A stretch of DNA of 64,000 bases from Hydrotalea sp. Its GTDB lineage: Bacteria; Bacteroidota; Bacteroidia; Chitinophagales; Chitinophagaceae. Below, piece after piece: positions 18,229 through 29,203 of the stretch; position 1 is the first letter of the stretch; every line of letters starts with the position of its first letter. The position numbers and the translations under genes are program-made. The notes beneath the pieces were generated by a model that searched no databases, was not told the origin of the DNA, and saw nothing but the letters and a program-made list of their open reading frames with translations. The stretch covers positions 101,275 to 165,274 of the forward strand of contig JAKRSC010000021.1 of the NCBI GenBank assembly GCA_022402565.1. Reading direction: 5' to 3'.

Positions 18229-21126
18229 CTATTTATTTATTATCAGCTTCTCAGTTCTTTGTTTGCCCTGACTTACAAATCTTACTAAATACATACCACC
18301 ATTGGAAACTTTGTGCAACACTTCTTGTCCAGCAATTAAACGATGCGCACCACGTACCCTAAATCCAGAGAACATGTTGGCAAGTAGCTGTCCCTGCATA
18401 TCCAATAATTGTATTTGTATTTGAGCAGATTCTTTCATTTCGTATTCAATCACAACCTGACTGCGTGCTGGATTGGGATACAATTGCACTGGCATTTCTA
18501 ATGCAACAGGTCTTACTGTAGGCAATGCTGTTGTGATGGTTTGTCTTGCATTCCTATCGGTATACACCAATACTTGTCCAGGTGCTAATGATAAAGCTTG
18601 AGGAGATCCAGTTGTACTAAGAGTACCTTCTTCTAAGTAATTGAACCAAGTTCCTGCTGTTGGAAATGTGATATTCGGTGCAGCAGATGTAAGTCCAAAG
18701 TTTCCAACTACCATTACACGCAATGAATCACTATTAACCGACAACCACTTTACAGCTCCATTTAAACTGTGCGAAACTGTGCTTCCTGAAATACTCATCA
18801 TAAATGTTGGAGCATATCGTGGATTCATTCTTAGTTTAATCATTTGAGCATATACATTGTATAATGCAGCTCTTGCAGCTATTTGTTGATAATCCCAGCG
18901 TGGCGGCTTTGGATTAGTTCTGCAATTATTATTGATGGTACCATCTTCGCAACGGTTAATGGAAAGATCATATCCTAATTCACCAAATTGCCATAATAGT
19001 TTTGGTCCAGGCATAACAGCCCAAAAGGCAGTTGCAGCTCCAAATCTTGATAACGCAACATTTAGGCTACGTACATTGTGGCCAGCATTTGAATTATTAC
19101 CATTTTGAACAGCATCAAAAATTACGCGCTCTTCATCGTGACTTTCCATGTAAGTGATTAAATGAGGGCTTGACCAACCTCTTCTTGTATGTAACCCCCA
19201 CTCAAAGTTTCCGTCACCTATATTATTGGCCTTTACAGCTTCACGAAAACTGTGGTTCAAATTTCCCCACAACAACATACCGTAGTTAGCTAACTCGGTT
19301 TCTTCATCATTATCTGCAAAATGCTCTAAAATGCAATAGCTATTTGGAGCTATGGCCTGCATAGTATCATAAATTCTTCTCCATAAATTAATTCTAGAAG
19401 TATCTCTTCTATTCCATGCACCTACATCTGTTGGATTGTTTACTTGCGTAAATCCTTTCGATAAATCCCATCTAAATCCATCTATTTTGTATTCTACTAA
19501 CCAATGACGAACAACCCTATTTACAAAATCGCGCGTTGCTTGTGTACTATGATTGAAATCGTACCCCACATTGAAAGGGTGGCGCGCATCTGGATTAAAC
19601 CATGGGCTATTTGTGGCAGGTTTGTTATTGGCTGCATCCCAATACATTTGTACCATAGGCGACTGACCAAAGGAATGGTTTAACACCATATCCATAATAA
19701 CAGCAATTCCTCTTGCATGACAAGTATCAATGAATCTTTTCAGCATTGCTGAAGTACCATACATTTTATCAGGTGCAAAATAGAAAGATGGGTTATAACC
19801 CCAGCTATTGTTGCCCTCAAATTCATTGAATGGCATTACGTGAATAGCATTCACACCTAAACGTTGTAAATAGTTGAGTGTATCAACTAAGGTGTTCCAA
19901 TTTTGAGTAGCAATAAAGTCACGAACCAATAGTTCGTACTGAACCAAGTTTCTTTTGTCAGGTTTGTTGAAATTACTAACCGCCCAATTATAAACAGGTC
20001 TTCTTGTTTGTAAAATGCTAACAATACCTGTTGCTTTGCCAGTTGGATAAGGCTTCAGGTTTGGATAGTTGGTTGAAGGAATAAATGGATCATTCCAAGG
20101 ATCTAAGACTTTATGTGTGTTGTAATCTGCAACCCTTAAAGTTCCATCAATAATATACTGATAGGCATATTCAGTTCCAGGAGTTAATCCTGTTACACGC
20201 ACCCAAAATCTATTACCATCTGGTGTTCTGTTCATTTGATGACGAACTGTTTCTGTCCAGTCATTAAAATCCCCCACCACAGAAATAGAATTCTTTAATG
20301 GTGCAAAAAATACCAAAGTCACCGATGTATCGCCCGGCTCATAATTAATTCCATCAACCACTCCTGCAGGAAGTGGCGCAACATTAACAGTGGGTGCTAT
20401 AAAAAACTGAACAGTATCTCTGGTAGTTGTACTTCCACTGGTAGCAGTAGCAATAATTGTTTGTGTGCCCGATGTAGTAATTGTTGGATTTGCAGTTACA
20501 GTTGTAGCATTGTTAGCTGTTCCAACGTTTGTTCCATTAAATGAAATTTGAAGACTAGATGATTCACTAGCATTAGCTGTAATATTCACCACATCACCTA
20601 CCTGTCGTGTTGCTGGCTGTAAAGCATTGAATGCAAATGTTGGCTGTCGGAATGGTTGATCAACTCGCACCCTTAAACCCGACTCGTACACAGGTATGTA
20701 CATATCTGAACCATCAACATTTCTTTGAACCAAATTTCCAGCACCATCCCTAAACAAGATTGAAATGCGAAGAATTCTTTCTGACGTATTTGTAATATTG
20801 AAAAAACTGCGCAATCCACCATTAATTGTAAAACGCCATTGCTGATTACCTAATGACACGCATTGTGCTGCGGTATTTGATGAACCCCATGTAAATGGCA
20901 CATATTTCCAATCTGATGAACTTGTACTAAGTGTTGTAATAACCCCAATGTGAACAAATACATTTCCTGTATGACTTTGCAACCCCCTATTTCCGAAGTT
21001 AGCATCAACAGTAATTTGAATAGGAGTGGAACTTTCCTGAATAAATGCAGGCGACCAAGAAAGCAACTGCCCAGAGGCAGAAGCACCCAGTATCAATGCG
21101 AACCATATCATCGCCCATTTTCTCAT
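18229..21126 (-). CDS. T9SS-exported GH13 alpha-amylase family enzyme
   Basis: About 965 residues from the ATG at 21126 (an upstream TTG at 21138 is possible). Signal peptide, two N-terminal beta-sandwich regions (the second, around VGDFNDWTE, is E-set/CBM48-like), then the GH13 barrel: region I DMVLNHSFG, II GFRWDLSKG (nucleophile Asp), III ILEHFAD (acid/base Glu) and IV YMESHDEER (transition-state Asp). The C-terminal ~80 residues are a type A T9SS sorting domain (LYPNPARSQVVIEYEM ... GMYLVRFVSQGKQRTEKLIINK). It probably starts starch breakdown outside the cell; products go to the downstream SusCD. Two palindromic sites lie 32-79 bp upstream of the start. Confidence 0.92.
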   Translation of the reverse strand: MRKWAMIWFALILGASASGQLLSWSPAFIQESSTPIQITVDANFGNRGLQSHTGNVFVHIGVITTLSTSSSDWKYVPFTWGSSNTAAQCVSLGNQQWRFTINGGLRSFFNITNTSERILRISILFRDGAGNLVQRNVDGSDMYIPVYESGLRVRVDQPFRQPTFAFNALQPATRQVGDVVNITANASESSSLQISFNGTNVGTANNATTVTANPTITTSGTQTIIATATSGSTTTRDTVQFFIAPTVNVAPLPAGVVDGINYEPGDTSVTLVFFAPLKNSISVVGDFNDWTETVRHQMNRTPDGNRFWVRVTGLTPGTEYAYQYIIDGTLRVADYNTHKVLDPWNDPFIPSTNYPNLKPYPTGKATGIVSILQTRRPVYNWAVSNFNKPDKRNLVQYELLVRDFIATQNWNTLVDTLNYLQRLGVNAIHVMPFNEFEGNNSWGYNPSFYFAPDKMYGTSAMLKRFIDTCHARGIAVIMDMVLNHSFGQSPMVQMYWDAANNKPATNSPWFNPDARHPFNVGYDFNHSTQATRDFVNRVVRHWLVEYKIDGFRWDLSKGFTQVNNPTDVGAWNRRDTSRINLWRRIYDTMQAIAPNSYCILEHFADNDEETELANYGMLLWGNLNHSFREAVKANNIGDGNFEWGLHTRRGWSSPHLITYMESHDEERVIFDAVQNGNNSNAGHNVRSLNVALSRFGAATAFWAVMPGPKLLWQFGELGYDLSINRCEDGTINNNCRTNPKPPRWDYQQIAARAALYNVYAQMIKLRMNPRYAPTFMMSISGSTVSHSLNGAVKWLSVNSDSLRVMVVGNFGLTSAAPNITFPTAGTWFNYLEEGTLSTTGSPQALSLAPGQVLVYTDRNARQTITTALPTVRPVALEMPVQLYPNPARSQVVIEYEMKESAQIQIQLLDMQGQLLANMFSGFRVRGAHRLIAGQEVLHKVSNGGMYLVRFVSQGKQRTEKLIINK

Positions 21127-21157
21127 ACAACAAAGCAATTATTCAGCAATCATTTAA

Positions 21158-21174
21158 TGTGTTAAAATTACACA
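21158..21174. promoter_or_regulatory. Candidate operator O1 upstream of the amylase-sus locus
   Basis: TGTGTTA-AAA-TTACACA, an imperfect 7-3-7 palindrome whose arms extend two further paired bases on each side. The same architecture recurs at 21189-21205 and 22065-22081. Centres of O1 and O2 are 31 bp apart, about three helical turns, so two dimers would bind the same DNA face. The sequence was cross-checked by translating across it. Confidence 0.6.
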
Positions 21175-21188
21175 TTGTCATACAAAAT

Positions 21189-21205
21189 TGTGTAATTTTT
21201 ACACA
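21189..21205. promoter_or_regulatory. Candidate operator O2 upstream of the amylase-sus locus
   Basis: TGTGTAA-TTT-TTACACA, a perfect 7-3-7 palindrome, 63-79 bp upstream of the amylase ATG. The best of three related sites and the natural consensus for the group. Confidence 0.65.
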
Positions 21206-21281
21206 ACTTAAAAATTTTTTTTGGGGGGTGTCTCTTTTGTTAAGTGTTGAAACTCAGAGATTAAACAAAATTCAACAAAAT

Positions 21282-22004
21282 CTAGAAGTCGATACCAATC
21301 CAGGTGCGCTTGTTGCGCTCATACTTTTCATAGTTAAATTTATACAACTTACCAGGCCTATGTGGCACATCTTGTTCCATTTCATTTACATCAATTAGGA
21401 GATCCATAGAAGCAAATTTCTTTCGGAAATTCCTTCTATCTAGCTGTATGCCCAGTATAGCTTCATATAAATTTTGAAGTTCTCTCAAAGAAAACTTATC
21501 AGGCAGCAGATTGAAGCCCAACGGGTGTTCTTGTATGCGCTTTTTCAACCAATTGTAACAATAATCAACCACTTCTTTATGGTCAAACGCCATTTCTTGT
21601 AATGAAGCTAAACTATGCCAGTGTAATTCATTATCTAAAATCTTTAATTGATGATGTTGCACATTCAAAAGGGAACAATACGCAACAGTTACAACACGAC
21701 CACCTGGGTGACGACTTGGATTTCCAAAGCAATGAACTTGTTCTAAATAAACATCATTCATACCGGTTCGTTGCAATAGAACCCTTTGTGCTGCAGCATC
21801 TAACTCCTCATCACGCTTCACCATATCGCCTAATAAAGACCACATTCCTTTATATACTTCTAAGTCGCTACGAATAAGTAACACCTTCAACTGATTTGCT
21901 TCAAAACCAAAAATTACACAGTCAACGGTTAATGCAACAGTTGGATATGTTGATACAAGCTTGGTTGGATTTTTTATTAAAACTGGTTGTTGGGAGGTTG
22001 ACAT
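21282..22004 (-). CDS. Nudix-fold transcriptional regulator (NrtR/AraR type), probable sus-locus regulator
   Basis: 240 residues from the ATG at 22004. Residues ~20-155 have the Nudix fold (VALTVDCVIFGFE, VLLIRSDLEVYKGMWSLLGDMV), but the Nudix box REUxEExGU reads RVLLQRTGM: the catalytic glutamates are gone, so it should bind a ligand and not hydrolyse it. Residues ~165-235 form a winged helix (FSLRELQNLYEAILGIQLDRRNFRKK) as in NrtR-family regulators, which in Bacteroidetes control sugar utilisation (the arabinose regulator AraR is a known case). It lies directly upstream of the amylase-sus genes, facing them, and has a matching palindrome ahead of its own start. Confidence 0.87.
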   Translation of the reverse strand: MSTSQQPVLIKNPTKLVSTYPTVALTVDCVIFGFEANQLKVLLIRSDLEVYKGMWSLLGDMVKRDEELDAAAQRVLLQRTGMNDVYLEQVHCFGNPSRHPGGRVVTVAYCSLLNVQHHQLKILDNELHWHSLASLQEMAFDHKEVVDYCYNWLKKRIQEHPLGFNLLPDKFSLRELQNLYEAILGIQLDRRNFRKKFASMDLLIDVNEMEQDVPHRPGKLYKFNYEKYERNKRTWIGIDF

Positions 22005-22064
22005 GGCAGTTGTTTTAGGGGGCAAGTATCCCTTATTTCATATGCAAGTTAAAAAAAAGTATAA

Positions 22065-22081
22065 TGTGTACATCGTACATA
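22065..22081. promoter_or_regulatory. Candidate operator O3 between the Nudix regulator and ligA
   Basis: TGTGTAC-ATC-GTACATA, a 7-3-7 palindrome with one mismatch, 61 bp upstream of the regulator ATG and 58 bp upstream of ligA. It shares the TGTGTA half-site with O1 and O2 and suggests autoregulation. An effect on ligA is possible but unlikely. Confidence 0.5.
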
Positions 22082-22114
22082 TCTATAAAACCTCCATAAT
22101 TTTCCATGGAATAA

Positions 22115-24885
<2,771 letters not shown>

Positions 24886-24917
24886 ATATACTGGCAGATT
24901 TTCATTAATTTCCAAGT

Positions 24918-26624
24918 ATGAAACATCTGCTAATATTACTCTGCACAAGTTTATTACTTTTTTCTGCTAGTAGTCAGAAAATTCAAGTCAAAGTTGTTGG
25001 TCAACCTGCTGAACAACTTCAAGGAAGACTGCTACTAATTTTTAGTGAACGCGCTCAACCAGAGCCAAGATTCACAATTAGTGACGGACCTGAAACGCAA
25101 ATAGTTTTTGGAGCTGATATAAGTAATTGGAACAGTTCAAATGTTCTAACAATATCAAACAGCGATTTTTTTGGTTACCCAATTGAACAAATGAATCAAC
25201 TTCCTAAAAGACGCTACTATGTACAGGTTGTATTTCATAAATATGAAACATTCAAAAGAAAAGATGGACACACTGTACAACTTCCTATGGATAGAGGTGA
25301 AGGACAACACTGGAACCTAGCACCAGGCAATTTGTATTCAACTGCAATAGAAGTGAATTGGCAAGGACCAAATTCCACAATTCAACTAAATCTCGACAAA
25401 ATAATTCCTCCTATTGAGGAACCAAAAGACACTAAGTATATCAAGCATATAAAAATCCAAAGCAAGCTACTTACTGAATTTTGGGGGCGCCCCATGTTTT
25501 TAGGTGCACATATTTTACTTCCAGAGGGTTTCGATGAAAATCCAACAGTAAAATATCCTTTAGCCATTTTTCATGGTCATTTTCCAAGTGATTTTGATGG
25601 GTTTAGAACAACGCCACCTGATGAAAATTTACGTCCAGATACTTCAAAGAGATTTAACTTAATAGGCTACAACAAAATTGTACAAGAAGAAGCTTACCGC
25701 TTTTATAAATTGTGGACTGGACCAAATTTCCCAAGAGTAATTGCAATTGAAATTCAACATGCAAATCCTTATTATGATGATTCTTATGCTGTGAATTCAG
25801 CGAATCTTGGACCTTATGGAGATGCCATTACGTATGAACTAATACCAGAAATTGAAAGAAGATTCAGAGGTATTGGCGAAGGATGGGCTAGGTTTATGTA
25901 TGGAGGAAGTACAGGGGGATGGGAGGCTTTAGCAGCACAAGTATTTTATCCAAAGGAGTACAACGGCGCATATGCAGCTTGTCCCGATCCAATTGATTTT
26001 AGACATTACATGACCATTAATTTATACGAAGATAAAAACGCCTATTACCTAGAAAGTCCATTTAAAAAAACGTTACGACCTGGTCATCGGAATTACTTAG
26101 GACATGTTAGTGCTACTGTAAAAGACATGAACCTTAAAGAATTAGCATTAGGAAACAAAAGCAGAAGCGGTGATCAGTTTGATATTTGGGAGGCTGTGTT
26201 TTCACCTGTTGCAAAAGATGGTTATCCTGCAAGAATTTGGGACAAGAAAACAGGTATCATCAATAAAGACATAGCATCTTATTGGAAAGAAAACTATGAC
26301 CTGACACATATCATTCAAAGAGATTGGAATAAAATAGGAAAAGACTTAGAAGGCAAGATCCATATCTATGTAGGCGATATGGATAATTTTTATTTGAACA
26401 ATGCTGTGTATACTGCAGAAGACATGCTAAAGAAACTCCAAAATCCGCCGTGTAATTGTGTAGTGGACTATGGCGACCGGGCAGAACATTGCTGGAATGG
26501 AAGCCACGAACTACCCAATTACATCAGCCGATTGAGGTACCATGAAATGTTTATTTTGAAATGGGTGAAAGACTTAGATAAACGTGTTCCTTCAACTGCC
26601 GATCTCAAATCATGGAAATATTAA
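24918..26624 (+). CDS. Secreted alpha/beta-hydrolase esterase
   Basis: 568 residues with a signal peptide (LLILLCTSLLLFSASSQ). The N-terminal ~180 residues are beta-rich; the C-terminal part is a putative-esterase alpha/beta hydrolase: YPLAIFHGHFP, nucleophile Ser in FMYGGSTGGWEAL, a probable Asp in YVGDMDNFYLN and a His in AEHCWNGSHE. Such proteins resemble feruloyl or acetyl xylan esterases, but the substrate cannot be read from sequence. It starts 32 bp after the DUF2461 gene and converges with asd, only 2 bp from its stop. Confidence 0.82.
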   Translation: MKHLLILLCTSLLLFSASSQKIQVKVVGQPAEQLQGRLLLIFSERAQPEPRFTISDGPETQIVFGADISNWNSSNVLTISNSDFFGYPIEQMNQLPKRRYYVQVVFHKYETFKRKDGHTVQLPMDRGEGQHWNLAPGNLYSTAIEVNWQGPNSTIQLNLDKIIPPIEEPKDTKYIKHIKIQSKLLTEFWGRPMFLGAHILLPEGFDENPTVKYPLAIFHGHFPSDFDGFRTTPPDENLRPDTSKRFNLIGYNKIVQEEAYRFYKLWTGPNFPRVIAIEIQHANPYYDDSYAVNSANLGPYGDAITYELIPEIERRFRGIGEGWARFMYGGSTGGWEALAAQVFYPKEYNGAYAACPDPIDFRHYMTINLYEDKNAYYLESPFKKTLRPGHRNYLGHVSATVKDMNLKELALGNKSRSGDQFDIWEAVFSPVAKDGYPARIWDKKTGIINKDIASYWKENYDLTHIIQRDWNKIGKDLEGKIHIYVGDMDNFYLNNAVYTAEDMLKKLQNPPCNCVVDYGDRAEHCWNGSHELPNYISRLRYHEMFILKWVKDLDKRVPSTADLKSWKY

Positions 26625-26626
26625 AT

Positions 26627-27619
26627 TCATTTTAGTAATCCATTTTGAACCATGTACTCAGCTATTTGAATGGCATTGGTTGCAGCACCTTTACGAAGGT
26701 TATCACTCACAATCCACATATTGAGTGTTTTAGGTTGAGTTTCATCTCTTCTAATTCTTCCAACAAACACCTCATCTTTTTCATGTGCCCATAAAGGCAT
26801 TGGATACAACTGTTCTGCATCGTTGTGTTGCACAACCACACCAGGAGCTTGACTTAAAATTGAGTGTATGTCTGAAAGTTCATACTCGTTTTCAAATTCA
26901 ATATTCACACTTTCGCTATGTCCACCTACCACTGGAATACGAACAGTTGTCGCAGTAACGCGAATTGTATCATCCCCCATAATCTTGCATGTTTCCTTCA
27001 CCATTTTCATCTCTTCTTTTGTATATCCATTATCTAAGAAAATATCAATTTGAGGAATTACATTCAGATCTATTTGATAACGATACGCCATTTCCCCTGT
27101 AACACCTGCCCTTTCATTCATAAGCTGATCGACTGCTTTTTTCCCAGTACCAGTAACACTCTGATAAGTTGAAACAACAACTCTCTTTATTTTATATCTG
27201 GAATGCAAGGGCTGAAGTGCTACCACCATTTGAATAGTAGAACAGTTTGGATTAGCAATGATATAATCTTCATCAGTCAATACATCAGCATTAACTTCTG
27301 GCACGACCAGCTTTTTAGTTGGATCCATACGCCAAGCCGAAGAGTTATCAATGACTTTTATACCAGCTGCAGCAAACTTCGGAGCCCATTCTAGAGAAGT
27401 TGATCCTCCCGCTGAAAAAATAGCAACAGAAGATTTTGCTGCTATAGCGTCTTCCATATTTACAACAGAAAACTGTTTCCCTTTGAAAGTAATCTGTTTT
27501 CCTACAGAGCGCTCACTGGCAACAGGAATCAATTCTGTCACAGGAAAATTACGCTCTTCCAACACTTGCATCATCTTTGTGCCTACCAGTCCGGTAGCGC
27601 CTACAACTGCTACTTTCAT
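26627..27619 (-). CDS. asd: Aspartate-semialdehyde dehydrogenase
   Basis: 330 residues. NADP-binding GATGLVGTKMM at the start, catalytic Cys in IIANPNCSTIQ (about residue 128), active-site His in RIPVVGGHSESV, and RRDETQPKTLNMW near the end. It reduces aspartyl phosphate to aspartate semialdehyde, the branch-point to lysine/diaminopimelate, methionine, threonine and isoleucine. Its own promoter and a hairpin with U-tract lie in the 120-nt leader, which also contains a short lysine-rich reading frame. Confidence 0.97.
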   Translation of the reverse strand: MKVAVVGATGLVGTKMMQVLEERNFPVTELIPVASERSVGKQITFKGKQFSVVNMEDAIAAKSSVAIFSAGGSTSLEWAPKFAAAGIKVIDNSSAWRMDPTKKLVVPEVNADVLTDEDYIIANPNCSTIQMVVALQPLHSRYKIKRVVVSTYQSVTGTGKKAVDQLMNERAGVTGEMAYRYQIDLNVIPQIDIFLDNGYTKEEMKMVKETCKIMGDDTIRVTATTVRIPVVGGHSESVNIEFENEYELSDIHSILSQAPGVVVQHNDAEQLYPMPLWAHEKDEVFVGRIRRDETQPKTLNMWIVSDNLRKGAATNAIQIAEYMVQNGLLK

Positions 27620-27638
27620 TATTTTCTCATTTTAAGTC

Positions 27639-27663
27639 AAAAAAAAACCTTCCACTTGGAAGG
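27639..27663 (-). terminator. Intrinsic terminator inside the asd leader (attenuator candidate)
   Basis: On the minus strand CCTTCC-AAGT-GGAAGG (27663-27648) is followed by nine U. It ends only 20 bp before the asd ATG. The upstream beta-propeller gene already has its own terminator at 27771-27801, so this one would act on transcripts entering asd itself. Confidence 0.72.
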
Positions 27664-27675
27664 CAATTCATTTGT

Positions 27676-27740
27676 ATGATACATAAAAGAATGCCCCATT
27701 AGGGTTTGTATTTAGCATTCTGTTTTTTATTTTGTATCAT
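27676..27740 (-). ncRNA. Structured asd leader with long pre-terminator hairpin
   Basis: ATGATACA (minus, 27740-27733) pairs with TGTATCAT (minus, 27683-27676) and AGAATGC (27721-27715) pairs with GCATTCT (27694-27688), giving one long interrupted hairpin. GGCATTC from the 3' side could instead pair with GAATTGCC just downstream (minus, about 27668-27661), which runs into the first bases of the terminator stem. That is the geometry expected of an attenuator. Confidence 0.5.
27699..27740 (-). CDS. Putative 13-codon leader peptide upstream of asd
   Basis: Reads MIQNKKQNAKYKP then TAA. Four of 13 codons are lysine, and lysine is an end product of the pathway Asd serves. The ATG lies 5 nt after the -7 element TATATTTG, so the message would be leaderless or nearly so. 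The peptide covers the 5' arm of the leader hairpin. There is no direct evidence of translation, and AT-rich DNA is biased towards AAA codons. Confidence 0.35.
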   Translation of the reverse strand: MIQNKKQNAKYKP

Positions 27741-27744
27741 ATCG

Positions 27745-27752
27745 CAAATATA
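27745..27752 (-). promoter_or_regulatory. asd: Promoter -7 element for the asd leader
   Basis: The minus strand reads TATATTTG, a full match to the Bacteroidota -7 consensus TAnnTTTG, about 20 bp after the preceding gene's terminator. No clear -33 TTG at standard spacing. The predicted start is about 27740. Confidence 0.5.
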
Positions 27753-27770
27753 TAGAGGATTTGTTTGAAT

Positions 27771-27801
27771 AAAAAAAGGGATCGTTTGGAAAAACAATCC
27801 C
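27771..27801 (-). terminator. Intrinsic terminator of the beta-propeller lipoprotein gene
   Basis: GGGATCGTTT (27778-27787) and AAACAATCCC (27792-27801) form a 10-bp stem with one mismatch and loop GGAA. A run of seven A on the left serves as U-tract for the leftward transcript. Confidence 0.75.
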
Positions 27802-27827
27802 GGAAATACCAATATCCAAATACTGAA

Positions 27828-29060
27828 TTACATGTTAATAGAAAAGATTTGAGTGCCTCCATCTGCAGTTGCAGCAAAAATGATGTTACCCCTACTTTTG
27901 ACATAGTTAAAACTTCCTGGAGTGCTAATTTTTCCAACTAGCTCTAGCAATTGAGTAGTATTGTTTTTACGAAACACCCATAATCCAGCTGCACCATTTG
28001 CTGTTACAACCAATCCATTATCTGGATTGTAAGAAACTGATCTTGTTACCAACTCATTAGCTGGGATTCCTGGAACTGAAACAGGCATCGGGAATTGTTG
28101 GATCAACTCTGCAGGTTTGTTATCACCATCTGCATAAACCATTAACCCTCTTCTTCCAGATGCAACCAAAAGTTTATCTTCATAAAAATCAATTGTTCTT
28201 TTAGTTCCAACCGATTCATCAGGAATGTGTAAAACTGTTTGCTGTTGTATGGTACTAATACCAGAAAGTGCAATTTTATTATTCCCAGTTAAAATAGCCA
28301 ATCTATTACTAGTTGATGATACTGCAACACCTCTTCCATCATCAATTACGTGTCTAGCTTGTTCAAAACCTGCAGTGTTATATACTACTAATCTTCCATT
28401 ATTTCCACTTAAGAAATAAATCAAATTATTATGAAAAGCAATATCTGTTCCATTATAACCTCCAACACGTGTAGCTCTTAATGAACCTGAAGGTCTGCCT
28501 GTACTGTTTAAATTGTGAATCCCAAATGTAGCAGATTCGGCTGTAGTAACAGCAGGACTAAATGAGTTGGGACGTCGCGTTCCTGATAAAAACATTCTAT
28601 TTGCACCCACAACCATTGCATTTATCTTATAGTTGGTATAAATTACAGATGTAAGTGATCTAGGATTTTGAATGTTACTAGTGTTTATAACATCTACACC
28701 TCCAATATAAGAAGTATCTGCTGATGCGTAAGATACATAAGCCCTGTTATTAGTAATATCCAAGTGGGAAGCATGTAAAGTTCTACCCTGACGAGTTAAT
28801 GGACGAATTGTAGCAATATGTGTAATTGGATTAGTAACATTTTGTCCCTCATCTACCGATTGTGTAGCAACAATATTAGTATTCCTATTGTGATATATAA
28901 TTCGATTGTTTAGATCTGCTTCTGGTAATTCAATAAAATCTTCTGAAAGTGGCGTTGTAGTTTCATCCAAATCAATAGGTGAAGTAGTTTCTTTCTCACA
29001 AGAAGCTAAAATCACCATAAAAAACGCAAGGAGGAGGACATGAAAATTTGGCTTTTTCAT
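27828..29060 (-). CDS. Beta-propeller lipoprotein of unknown function
   Basis: 410 residues with lipoprotein signal ending VILASCEKE. The mature protein consists of repeated beta-rich blades of the LVIVD/YncE type: HASHLDITNNRAYVSYAS, INAMVVGANRMFLSGT, DIAFHNNLIYFLSGNNGRLVVY, TIDFYEDKLLVASGRRGLMVY and VKSRGNIIFAATADGG. No catalytic motif seen. Probably a surface or periplasmic binding scaffold. It has its own promoter and terminator, so it is likely a single-gene unit. Confidence 0.75.
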   Translation of the reverse strand: MKKPNFHVLLLAFFMVILASCEKETTSPIDLDETTTPLSEDFIELPEADLNNRIIYHNRNTNIVATQSVDEGQNVTNPITHIATIRPLTRQGRTLHASHLDITNNRAYVSYASADTSYIGGVDVINTSNIQNPRSLTSVIYTNYKINAMVVGANRMFLSGTRRPNSFSPAVTTAESATFGIHNLNSTGRPSGSLRATRVGGYNGTDIAFHNNLIYFLSGNNGRLVVYNTAGFEQARHVIDDGRGVAVSSTSNRLAILTGNNKIALSGISTIQQQTVLHIPDESVGTKRTIDFYEDKLLVASGRRGLMVYADGDNKPAELIQQFPMPVSVPGIPANELVTRSVSYNPDNGLVVTANGAAGLWVFRKNNTTQLLELVGKISTPGSFNYVKSRGNIIFAATADGGTQIFSINM

Positions 29061-29083
29061 AAAAATTGGATTGGATTGGATTT

Positions 29084-29116
29084 CAAATGTACAGATGAAT
29101 AATAATGCGAATACAA
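29084..29116 (-). promoter_or_regulatory. Promoter of the beta-propeller lipoprotein gene
   Basis: On the minus strand TTG (29116-29114), 22 bp, then TACATTTG (29091-29084), matching TTG-N17-23-TAnnTTTG. The predicted start lies about 20 nt upstream of the ATG at 29060. Confidence 0.55.
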
Positions 29117-29148
29117 GAACACAAGTAAATTAAGCCACATTTAATAAC

Positions 29149-29173
29149 AAAAGCGGCCTTTTAAGCCGCTTTT
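29149..29173. terminator. Bidirectional terminator downstream of the PfkB kinase gene
   Basis: AAAAGCGGC (29149-29157) and GCCGCTTTT (29165-29173) form a perfect 9-bp stem with A-rich and T-rich flanks. It follows the leftward kinase gene by about 30 bp and could also insulate the lipoprotein promoter. Confidence 0.8.
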
Positions 29174-29203
29174 AAGGTTAAGTGGTTTTATGAACTACAA
29201 CTA

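Noticed and set aside
27620..27752. A known riboswitch class (lysine or SAM) ahead of asd
   Set aside because: The leader is only ~120 nt and lacks any conserved core I recognise; an attenuator fits the visible pairings better.
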